Origin: Archegozetes longisetosus
Lineage: Eukaryota; Arthropoda; Arachnida; Sarcoptiformes; Trhypochthoniidae
Assembly: GCA_018873245.2 (NCBI GenBank)
Contig: JAEMBT020000003.1
Coordinates: 2,083,843 to 2,147,842, forward strand
Direction of reading: 5' to 3'
Length of the DNA: 64,000 nt
A program made the translations under genes and the position numbers. How positions within the stretch are numbered: position 1 is the first letter of the stretch; the number at the start of each line of letters is the position of its first letter. The notes under the pieces were generated by a model. It had not been told where the DNA came from. It saw only the letters and a program-made list of their open reading frames with translations, and did not search any database. This document shows positions 49,701 to 61,300 of the stretch, one piece after another.

Positions 49701-52700
49701 CAGCCAACGTTTCGAATGAAGTTTAAATAAGACATCAGAAGAGGAAATAGTTTTTTCTGATAAGAGTTGTACATGAAATTTCATGAAATGCCAGACATCG
49801 ATAACTCATGTGTAAACTTACATTTTAACAGTCAGTTAACACTTTAAGAACAAGAGATATGTTTAGATTCCTATTTGAAAATCTAATCATAACTGAATTT
49901 TGTTAACCATCTTATGATTGAAACTTAATATTGGATGAAAAGTAAAGGTTTACTTTAAGCCAAAAAATAGTTATGACCTATCTAAGATAAATATTATTTT
50001 ATCTACATATGCCTGAAATTCACATATTTTTTCTACTGCTAACGCATCAAGTATTAAGCTGTAATTCATTCGTCAGATAAAGTTTTTACAAGTTTGTTGA
50101 CTAGTTATTTGACAGATCAATCATTTTGCCAGCTCAGGCTTTTAAAATCAGAGTTAAGACTGACACAATTTTTCATAAGTTATGCAAAATGTTTGGCTGA
50201 CTGAACTTCTTATACTTTGTTTCAATATTTAATTCGATAAAAGAGGAAATTTATTTATTCAGAAGGCTATGATACAATTTTCTCGACAAATACTCGAACT
50301 GATAGCCAGATGCAATCAATTGATACTACTTTCATCTTAAGGATCATTCATTAGGCCTCTTTCTCCCTCCCTCTCATGCTCGGAACCAGACTTGTGTTGA
50401 GCACAATGCACACATCTGTACATCGCAACAATACCAATGATTACTTTTGTGGCTATAATAATACGGACAGTTGGCAGAGGATAACATAAACAACTGATGA
50501 ACGAGACTAAAGCCCCAGTTAATATAATAATTACAGTATTTTCTTATGGGAGCACATGAAAATCGCATAAATACTATTATTTACATTGAAATATGTAATA
50601 AGCGGATGTCCACTTCAGATATTTTGTGCATAGCTTCAAACTATAGAAAAATATAAGACATTATTACAGACCATTGACAACGACGATGATCGAGAGATTG
50701 TTTGTTTAGCTACGAGTATGACTAACTGTGAGGGTGTGCTCTACATCCTAGCGTTTCAATGATCTTTAGACTTTTTCTTTGCTTACTTTTCAGTTACTGT
50801 TAAATTACATTTTTTGTTGAGTAAATCTTTCATTCTCCATCTTCCATATGATTGCATCTTATGAGGCCCTAACTTAACAACTTAAACAAAATTGGCGTGC
50901 ATGGCATATAGCAAAGACCAAGTCTTTTTCAGTCATGTTATATAAAGACTAAAGAGAATGTTCAGTACTATTATGTTTAAGCTCATGGCTGGCAAAATTA
51001 TACGATAAATAACTAGTCAAACAATAGGATAATTTATTTTTTAGAGTTAATATACGAAAAGTTATTTCAAGTAAAGTTTAAATATTTGTTGAAGTTTTCA
51101 TTTTTATAACCTTTGGATGTTTGATTTTTATACGAAATAATTTTTCAAACTATAAATTTTGAACAAAGACAGATATTCCCTAAGATACAACTAATTTGAA
51201 TAATTAGATCATAAGTTGTATTATATTTATTATATGTTAGACAAGAGCCTGATTTACTTTAGACATATTCGAGTTTTCTTTTAAGGTCAAGTTTACCTAA
51301 AAGATTGTTGAAAACTAGGTATAAATTTCATAAGAATGCCATTATCTTTACTCAAGATTATTTTTTATCAAGATTTTCAACCAAGTTACCGTTCAGTAGT
51401 CAAAGATATATGGACAAATAGGAGAAAATTACGCAAAAACAAACCAAGTCTAACGTCAAAATTATTTGAAAGAAAAAATTGTCTTCGACTTTGAAGAACG
51501 GAATCATAATAAATTTATCATTCAAGCAATTCATTTATTTATCAAGTATTGGGCTTAAAAATTATGCGCAATACTGATCGAGTGTAATAAATGTCAGAAA
51601 TGTTAAGAAGTTTTTAACGCTTCATAACATTTTTTTACATTTTTCTGCCCAACATCTGATATGTTTCAAAACTGATCGGCCTGTTTGAGGAGTGTGTGTC
51701 ATAGCAATTGTTGGCCTAAAAATAAAGCTCAAATCCTTTTTCAACAATAAATAAGTTTGTGAGTGGAGGTGCCTTTTCGAAACGTAACAGTAGTTAAGAT
51801 AAAATGAACAGAAGCCTTATTTCTTTCCCATATTTATAGTTCGAAAAGTTGTGTTTTCAGTACTAACTCCTAAGCTATAATTGTCTCATCGATTTTTTTA
51901 TACCTAATTCTATTGAATACTTGAATAATAGATATTATATCATCATTAATTGATGCAATTATTTAACCAAAAAATTTTCTCATTTGATTAGCACAAGTCT
52001 AAATAAATTAATAAAGAGCCGTTAAAGTTGATTTTCGTCATGTCCTTCATCTACAAAAAATGTTTGATTAAAACTTATAAAAATTGAAGTTTTAAACAAT
52101 TTTGTTGATAATCAAGCAGTAAATCAACTGATACTTCACTAGTGACTTTGATGAAACTGAAAATTGCTATTCATAGTAAAAATTGATTGAAATAAGGAAT
52201 TTTGTCTAGAAACAAGGCACACAAATAGCAAATGATAGCAATATCTTATAATTTTTGTTATCGCTCAAGAGTTTAAGTCAATTGAAGCGATATTTTGTCG
52301 CTGTTTACTAAATTTTATCCAAGGCTCACATTGACAGCCTAAACTCACGTTAAGATTAAAATATCGAAAATATTCAAGTATTTCATAGTTAAACCTAATA
52401 ATTTAAGTGCTTTGAGATTGAAATAAATCAAAAATGAAATCAAGCTTTCCATTTAATATCACTAAATTTGAGTTAATTTTCAACAGAATAAAAGAAAGCA
52501 TTCATTTCTAAACTAATAAAGTACTAACAAAAATAAATTTGTAGTTGAAGCAATCATTTTCAACTAAATCATTTTGACAAGTGTTCGATATCGTTAAGAA
52601 CAAAATTCAAATATTGTTTAAGGTTGGGCTTGTTCAGCTAATTAATCGCAGAGTCAATACATTCGATAACGAAGCCTGAAATTGTAGCAAACAGTAATTT

Positions 52701-55700
52701 ATAAGTGATTAGCAAAAATAGCCCAAATCAATTCTTATTAACAGTAAAAACACGTGTTTACCAACAGCGCTTATTCTTAAGTAATCATTAGAGATCGCGC
52801 GTCAACAATAAGGCAAAATATATTTGAAATAAATGAACAGTTTCATAATTATTTAAGAAGCAGTAAAAGAGCCCACAAACAATTAACGATAAATCGATTT
52901 ATAAAGCAATACTTACATTAAACAGAAGTAAGACAAATTCAAGTCAAATATCGATAGCTATGAATAACATTAAAAATGAACTTAAGAATAATTCATAACT
53001 GAAGATAACAACTACAACAATATACGAATCAAAGCAATTGCAAAACAAATTAATTTCACGGAAATATCAATAATTCCAGACTTTTATCGACAGTATATTC
53101 GGCTTCAAATGTCTAATAGACTGATAAACAATGCGTTACTCTATCTCTAAAAATGAACTAAAACTTCAAAACTGTATTCAAAACCAAAGCAAAAAAATCA
53201 TTGATCACAAGCTCTATATAAACAACGCATGTCTGGTAACTAACGGCAACTCTATTAAAGTCCAAAAAATGATTTATATAACCCACTAATAACGTTCATT
53301 TAAAGAGGAGTTAGAGGCACTCAGAACCAAAAAGTGGTTTAAGTACAACACAGATCGAATTACATTCTATCATTACATTTTTATAATGTTAACCATATGA
53401 TAAAGTTGAAAAAAATTCTTCAAATTTAAGCCAATTGAGTGCTTAGAAGTGCAATCTCCTACCAACAAAAGTTGAAGGGTTATCAGCCGTGCGAACAGTC
53501 TAATTTAGGGGCAGGGTGTCTACGAAATGCAATTTTAGCTCAACGTTATTGACCAATGAACTATTTTTTGTGTATATCTACGGGCTTTTAAAACATACGC
53601 TCGGATAAGCATTGGCTTTAACGCAAACACAATTTACTTGTCATACAATTGAAAACAAGCGCGCTCTCTATGTGTTTCTATTATAAATAAAAGCTTAAAA
53701 TAAGTTCTTCTTGCTGTTCTCTGTTTTAGTGGGACTTAGCTTATTCCACAGTTAACGACCTCATACTTAGTTTACACACCCTTTTAACGAAATTTTAAGC
53801 CTGTTTTGAAGACAAAGTCTATAAATTAAATAATACTTTACTAGTTAGACACTCGCTTTCAAAATTCAAGGTTTTTGTTTCTCTCTTTCTCCCCTCTGTA
53901 CTCAAAGCTCTTTGAAAGTTAATGTATCGCATAGTTCTTAAGTCAAAAAGTTTAGGAAACTTTGCTTTTGCTAATGAAGCGAAACCAAAAACCAATAATT
54001 TTAGGAAAAAAAACTGCGCTGGGCTTTAGATCAAATTATTAGCTTTGAATGTATGTAAAGCAATAAATGTTACAAAAAAAACGTCAGAACTCTTATAATC
54101 TGTCAAATACCTGAAGCCGCCGATGGCTTATAGTCAGTCAAACATAACAGAAATTAGAGCAAAACTATATTTAAATTATTTATACATTGGGTTTAAAACT
54201 TTTGAAGCGAATGAATTTATCGTTAATTATTTTTTTCGACGGAATGTCTGCATGTATAGCAATTACTCCAGACTATAACTAACATTGAAAATTATTCTAC
54301 AAATTAATTTTCAAGTTTATAATTGCTTTGAGGCTTATCTTCAAAAAGCAAAAAATACTAAATGAGTTTAATAAGATAACAATAAATTATAATTAAAATC
54401 CAAGGTTAGTCTAACAATAATATAAATTCTTTTGAAGCGCTTATGTTAGGCGAAATCCGGTTCAACTACAGACACATTTAATAAGATCATTAATCAATAT
54501 TAATGAAACTATTATTCTTACTAATTATCAGATGTTAGCAAACTAATGAACTAAAAATTATGCAAAGTCTATAGTCATTTTTGGCTTAAGTGAAAGACAT
54601 CCGTATTTATAGCTTTGAATCAAGATTCGTTTCCATTAATTTCAAAAATGAAGTCATTTTCTTCTCTCTGCCGGACTTCGAGAAAAAGCAATAAAAAGGT
54701 CATTACCTAAACACTTGTCTTGCCACTAAATGAAGTCTAATCCACGGAACCTAAAAATTTTCAGTTATTTCTTAGACTCTTTAAAGCTGAATAACGTGCT
54801 TCTAAAGAGAGGTGAAGCTCAAAATGAATTTTAAAGCGGAGATATTTGATTTATTTCAAGCATGCATTCTTTTTGAACTATTTTGCAACCAATTTTCAGA
54901 CCTATTTCGACATTATTTATGTTAATTATCAGAGTAATCCGATAGAGTGCAAATTTTCAGGCTTATTACTGATGAAAATTAAATTAGACTCGGCTGGTGT
55001 GGAATTCAGTGAAAACCACAAGCCTTAGGCTCAACGAACCCTTAGCTTAGACTACGCGAAGGGTCACCAAAGGCGAAATCGTGATTTACGGCCTTTGAAT
55101 TAGTCTTTTGAGTAGGTAAACGTGTTGACTGATTAAAAGTCTGATTTTGCAATCAATATTGATTTAGATTTTACGTAGTTTCATGTATAAAATTGAATAG
55201 ATTCTCAGATACAATATACTTATAATCCGATTTACAAATAAGCATACTTCGGTTTAGATGATAATCATTCGGGATCGAATAAATATTTTAGCTAAGAAAT
55301 AAAACTTACTTTTTGAACAAAATAATCTAGAAAAGGTGTATTTTTTACTTTTAAATCATGCAATAGCTGAACTTTTTAGGGAAACATTAGTAATGGACTT
55401 CATTGCAATGATTAAGGTGTGCGATGTATCACGTATTTTAAATATTGAAACTATGCATGACTTATGTTTTAGAGGAAATTGGTTTCAATGCATTATTTAA
55501 TGGTTAATTAGCAAATGTGAGAGATTTTGGAAAAGGTCAGAAGTGAATATTTTTGTAATCTCAAAAGTTTATATCGAGAGTACAAACCGTTTAAGTGAAC
55601 GTTGACTTTAAGAATGAACAAACTCTTTATTAGTTTCTTTAATTGAATGAGTTTTACGAAGTAGTTCACTTTAAAAGTATTTATCTGAAAGCCTTGAAAG

Positions 55701-55767
55701 AATGTGTTAAGTCACTTATTAGAAGTCGCTATAAACCCACTGATCATTGGCTGAACTGAAAATATTA
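37769..55767. other. 18-kb AT-rich gene desert
   Basis: No recognised gene, transposon terminus or RNA was found over 18 kb, apart from the 5' exon of POMGNT1 that must lie above 37768 and was not located. All frames are short and look random. Small islands of higher GC occur at 49130-49400, 50370-50565 and 55000-55110. The contrast with the repeat-crowded first 25 kb is marked. It may be intronic or regulatory DNA of a gene whose exons are outside the window. Confidence 0.45.
50370..50566 (-). other. GC-richer islet with possible terminal exon of a membrane protein
   Basis: On the minus strand, after an acceptor-like CCCATAAG, an open frame runs NTVIIILTGALVSFISCLCY, then VRIIIATKVIIGIVAMY, then a Cys/His and Lys/Glu-rich tail (CVHCAQHKSGSEHERE) to a stop near 50341. 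Two hydrophobic stretches with a charged tail fit the end of a membrane protein. No family is recognised and no further exons were found, so it could be chance. Confidence 0.2.
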
Positions 55768-55775
55768 CTAATTAC

Positions 55776-56388
55776 TAGGGGTGCATAAATATGTAAAATG
55801 CATATTTGCATAAAAAGGAATATTTAAGGGTTTATGGGACATAAAAACATAAATGCATGAAATGGAATATTTTAAATAATTTGATCAGTTTATCAAAAAT
55901 TTTGTGAAGCTTTGGGCAAAATCTTTGGATATAAAACACTTAAAATAACCTCTGAGTTGTTAAACGGATAGAATTTATCGCTGGAAGGGTTGAATAATAG
56001 AGAATTCTCAAAATTTTTGCTTTCATTCCCATAAAAGATGGGATTGGGATTCACATTTTCATCTCTATTGGATAAAAACTTATAAGCTGATGATACTGGG
56101 TATCTCAAGTGTGCAACAGTAACTCAATATAATGTTGAGAGAAACTTTAGTGGGCATAAAAATATATTAAGAACGAATAGACTAAAATTTACAAGTGAAA
56201 ACCTAAAGATGTACGTTGTAGTTAAATGCAACAAGAATAATTTCTAATCTTATTAATTAGGTATATTTTGTATCAGATTGTCTTTTTGTGTTCCTTCTAA
56301 TGCATATTTAAGTGCCTATTTCGCAAGTTTTAAAGGCATATTTGCATACATATTTCTGAAAAATAAAAGCATATTTTTGTCACCCCTA
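55776..56388 (+). mobile_element. hAT transposon remnant with 8-bp target duplication
   Basis: The ends TAGGGGTG and CACCCCTA are hAT-type. The flanking octamers CTAATTAC (55768-55775) and CCAATTAC (56389-56396) agree at seven of eight bases. The plus strand near 56118-56245 encodes the hAT C-terminal dimerisation region (NVERNFSGHKNI, then TSENLKMYVVVKCN). Only 613 bp long, so an internally deleted copy. The terminal regions contain repeated GCATATTTGCAT motifs. Confidence 0.8.
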
Positions 56389-56396
56389 CCAATTAC

Positions 56397-57171
56397 TAAT
56401 AATTTATTACTAATAAACTTTTTCTTTAAAGCAGTTAAAGCAATAAAAAAGAAGTATCAATATTTTGTTTCAAGTCAACTACTCGATAAACTAATTCAAT
56501 TATGAGTTTTTGCTTCATAAAAACAAAGCTTTTGGCTTATTACGAGTCAAATTTTCATTAAACAATTCCATCTAAGGATTACAATATGAAAATTATGATA
56601 AACTTTTATGATTGAAAATTCAAAACATCAGTTGCAAATTATAAAAAATGCATTCAATTTTATTAATCACAAAGTTTTTTTCAATTCATTCAATTATAAT
56701 AAGAAGATTTAAATTAGTCTCGTTTCTGGACAACTACTTTATTTAAAGGTTAATAACTTGTACCTGAATAACATTTTTTAATTAATTCAAATTCTATCAA
56801 ACTCTGCAAATAGGAGTGATACGTGAAATGACAGACATTGGCATAACTTTCCAATAATTAAATATTCAAAAAAAAACTTCTGACGCATTCCTCTTGCGAG
56901 TCAGCAAAAATCAACTGATAATAATTGAGATTTTTTGCCACTTTTCTCATAAGCCAAAAAATGCATAAAACTTTCTTATATAAGAAATAGAGAAATTCTT
57001 CAGAAAGAGTTCAATAAACCTGAGCTTTCTAAATTATTTTTACAGTAAAATTGATAAGTTTTCCAGTTTTAGATAGGAGTAAAACACCAGTTCCATTCTC
57101 GTTTTAATCCAGTTTAATTTCAAGTTTAATGCCACTTATGCCTCATACCTCAGATAGTTCTGTCAGGACAG
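56397..57171. other. AT-rich DNA upstream of the secreted-protein gene
   Basis: No gene recognised. Confidence 0.4.
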
Positions 57172-57179
57172 TATTTAAA
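57172..57179 (+). promoter_or_regulatory. TATA-like box of the secreted repeat protein gene
   Basis: TATTTAAA lies about 120 bases before the ATG at 57299, within AGTATTTAAAAGTGC. Plausible for a short leader; no other core motif was confirmed. Confidence 0.35.
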
Positions 57180-57298
57180 AGTGCAACTCTTTCATGACAT
57201 TAAAGTCACTTTCACTTCTAAGTTCTTAGTGGACAGAACTTGGTCTCTCAGCTCAAAGCTTGTTATTTTTCAATATTGTGCAAAAACTTTTCTTAGTA

Positions 57299-58345
57299 AT
57301 GGAAACTAAAGTTGTATTAAGTCTATTTTGTTTTCTAGTAATTCAGTCGACAATAAATGGTAAGTAAAACTTATTTTTCTTATAAATCAATAAAAGTCTT
57401 CAAGCTTTTAACCATACACTGATGGCAAGCTTTCGAAACTGAATTTTTCCTAATATAACCAAATTTGTGAAAGTCTCATACGATTTTCAGCAATTAAATT
57501 GAGAATGAAGTTTGAGAATTGTATTTCAAAGTTATTTTACTTTCATTTTCAAATAAATAGCGGCACCAAATATACCGAGACCTGTGGACAGTAGTGATCA
57601 GGTCGGTATTGATGCAAAGGCTAACAACGAAGCAGTTGTTGTTTCTGAAAATTCAAAGCCTCCACAGCCAGTTCAGATTCCCAAATATGGAGCTCAGAAA
57701 GTTCTGTCCGCTGATGAACAACTGGGAAACGAACGTACAAAGTTAGACGCAAAGCAAAGTCAAACAGAACCTGAACAGAAGGTATTGGAATCAAACGTCG
57801 ATCCGAAAGTGGAACCAAAAGTTGATCCACAAGTTGATTCGAAAGTAGATCCAAAGCAAGACCAATCGGAATCTGAACAAGCTAAAGTGGACTCAAAACC
57901 TGAACCAAAAGCTGAACCGAAAGATGAACCGAAAGCTGAACCGAAAGCGGATCCAAAACAAAGTCCATCAGAGCAGAGCAAGCCAGAACCACAACAAGTT
58001 CAATCAGATTCGATATTGGAACAAGTGATTCCAAAACTGAGTCCATCAGAACCTGAACAGAAAAAGCCCGAACAACAGGCCGCATCAGATCAAGTACAGA
58101 AAAGTTTAGACGCAAAAATTCAACCAGATTCCGAACAGAAAGTACCAGAACCGCAACAAGACTCAGTACAGAAAGTAGTCCCAAAACTAAGTTCGGCAGA
58201 AGAACAGAAAAAGCCTGAACCGCAGCAGGCTGGATCAGATTCTGAGCAGAAAATTTTGGATTCAAGACAGAGTCAGTCTAGTTCTGAACAGAAAGTGGAT
58301 TCAGTTGCGATCCCTTCTGGATCTAATGTTGTTATCGGCAATTAG
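57299..58345 (+). CDS. Secreted low-complexity Pro/Lys/Glu/Gln-rich protein
   Basis: Two exons, 57299-57359 and 57561-58345. The donor GTAAGT follows ...STIN plus one base, the acceptor is AAATAG, and the join is in phase (INAAPNIPRP). The product has 281 residues. Exon 1 is almost exactly a signal peptide (METKVVLSLFCFLVIQSTIN). The mature chain lacks Cys and ordered domains. Residues about 85-140 are tandem xPK units (EPKVDP, EPKAEPKDEPK), followed by Ser/Gln-rich repeats with EQK and KPEPQQ motifs. It is likely disordered, near neutral because Lys balances Glu/Asp, and extracellular. It could be a salivary, silk-gland or cuticle-associated protein, but nothing in the sequence decides. AATAAA sites occur near 58643 and 58687. 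The GA-rich repeats leave long open frames on the other strand, which are shadows. Confidence 0.8.
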
Positions 58346-61300
58346 AAATCAGTCTTAAGTTTGTAAAGAAAGAGCTAGTTTTAATTTAAAGGAAACTGTT
58401 CAACTCGAATTTCTTAAACTTTAAAATCTTTTCAAAAAATTGGTGGCTTTTTAAGACTTGAGTGTTTTGATATACTGATTTCAGGACTTGTTTAATATTT
58501 AAACATTTTGCTAGAGAAACAAATAATCGTTTTGCATTGAACTTAAAGTATTACAAAAACTTTTTAATTTATTTCTTATTTATTATACGTTCATTCATCT
58601 GTCTCTTAAATTATTTAAGTCTTTAAAATTGTGTTCATCTAATAAAATTCTGAACTTTCTAACCTTAAAAAATGATTTTTTTTCATAAATAAAACATTGT
58701 TTTGAAAAAAATAGAGTCGTTTTATATTGATTAAAATGAAACTAAAAATATCAAGTAATGGAGTTCTAACACTGAACTATCTCTTATACAAACTTGACCG
58801 TTCAGATAATTTTGATGATAAATATACTTTAGTCCATAAATACATGTTATATTACAGCTATATGTTTAATGTTTCATACTATTTAAAGCACGTTTCATCG
58901 TTTTACTACACTATCACGTTAAGTCAAACACACTTTAATGGCTATCAAAAAAGTTTAGCTTCATAATAACAATACAACAACTATTCGGCCATTCTTTGCT
59001 TAGAAGCTAGCAACTCTGTGGGCTTCAGTCTAGTGATTAATGCTGAAAAAGAGGACGAGTCCTATTCTGTTTGATTCGATCAATTTGAAGATACGTCTGC
59101 CTTTTGCCTCACTTTCGTCTGTAGCTTTGAGGCACAAATACCACTAATTTAGGTAACAAATAGATTCAGTAGAACTATCTTTCGTGATTCACAATTTAGG
59201 TCAATGTCTGCCAGATTGGAGAACCTGGAAATGCTATCATTTCTATACCTTTTTATAGGCAATAGTAATGATACAAAAATAATAGTCTTGTCTGAGATGA
59301 AGGCATTTGTGCTAAATCTGAATAATAGTTGCGACTGTTATCCAAAAAAGTTAACATAATCCACATTATATTAAATTGTTGTTTATTATTATGATTAAAA
59401 CATTATTTCTATGGGTTATGTATTGTGAGTTTTTCACACATCAGATTTAGGACAACATTAAAATAGAGATAAATTGTCGATACGATATTATTTTACTCAA
59501 ATTTTTTACTGCATATCATCATGAATATGGTATAAAATTAATAAATGATAATTTTTGACAGAAAAACACTATTATTGTCCTCATTGTTATAACTGAACAT
59601 ATAATATTTACAAGTGACTCAGATTTTAAAATTGATTATATAAGTAGTTCAATAGGTATATGAGTAGTCAAACTGTATTATAGTGTTTAAAGCCTTAATT
59701 CAAGTATTACTGTAATGATTGAATGAAATAACTTTAAAATCATTTTCAATAGCCCTTCTATTAAAAGATAAGTTTTCGAACTTGTTTCATCGATATAATT
59801 ACTTATATTGTGGCAAATTTTGCCTTTTTGGTACTAAATTGGATCAGTGTTACTCTAGATAATTGGTCAAATATCCGAAAGTTTAGATCAATAACATGTT
59901 GAGGACGTAGAACAGGATGAAAAATAGATGCCACACCAAAACAAAAACAGATGCTTTAAAAGTTGCCGCAATTTTTCATTTGTACAGTTTTGGTGATGAA
60001 AAATTACTGAAAAATACTGTCAATTTTGAAACAAAGACTAATGTTTGAGGAAAAGTGATGTTTTAAACAGAACATAATCTAAACCCTCTTATGCTTTATA
60101 TCATTATTGTTTTATTGAAAGAACTCATACAATATTTACAGACATATACTAATGGTAATGATATGTTTGAAAGTTACGTAAAAAATGAGGCAAACTGTCG
60201 ACATATGTTCCATAGTAAAAGTTAATAATTATTTGCCTACTTTTTATGATAAATAAAATAACAATTTCGCTGTCATTCTGTCAGTCAATGAACTCATCAA
60301 CTGAGACGAAAAATAGTTGTATTGTTATTAAGTGGACAATAGGCATACAGTTTGACACCCATCACATGAAAATTTAGATAAAAAGAATATGTTGTAGACT
60401 ACTTAATAATAGAAAGTGAGCCTAACTATTATATAACTAGATCTCTGGAGAGAATTATGTAAAATATAGAGAATCTCGAAACAATACGCGAAGCACTCGA
60501 AAAGAATCTCATTATTCAGTGGAAATAGTCAGCTATTGTTCGCGTCAACTTTAGTTCAAGGGATGAGATGCGAATCGTTTGTTGCGATCATTATATGCTA
60601 ATATGAGCTCAAATATGTAATTATTTTAAAAGTTTATGAAAAGGGTGTCAAAAGTGAAAACCGGATACTTAGTCAATGAAAAATTGCATACATTAAAAGT
60701 GAACAATTATACTTATGAAGATTGTGTTAATATAATATAGAACCGACTTGCGATAAAATGAAATCATTTTTGTTTCGCAAATGCTGCTTAAAAATTATTT
60801 GCTTCAAAATATAATTCACAAATGGAAAACTTTTCTAATTCACATAATTGTCATGATAGAAAAGCTAATTAAATATTCTTGGTACTTTTCATTCAAAAGT
60901 ATACGATCATAAGTTTGGTCTATAGAATCAACTTTATACAAATTTCAGAATAATTGATTCAGAGAAATCGTTAACATATCGTAACAGTAATTATATTATC
61001 TTAAAATCCATTATGAACTCTATTATTGCACAAAAAGTGATCATATTCAGTAAACTTATTAGGCTTTCAATTTGTGTTTACACTAAACAGAATTATAATA
61101 ATGATTTACATAAATATCTATTAGATCAATTTATCATCAGCTTGTTTCGGCAATAGATTTTCATTTATACTGTATTTTCACTGAAAAATGATCGAACTTA
61201 TCCTTCAATTTGTTGAACTTCGAAAACATGGTATTATTCGCAAATTTACGAATTGGGCGACAAATGAAAGTATATTTGGGTTTTTAAAATCGAAGACTTA

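Noticed and set aside
52749-52760. AAACACGTGTTT palindrome
   Set aside because: A single E-box in a gene desert with no nearby promoter; expected occasionally by chance.
57621-58265. Long minus-strand frames opposite the secreted repeat protein
   Set aside because: They are the complement of the GAA/CCA-rich repeat codons, with no start context or splice structure; the signal peptide and phase support the plus strand.
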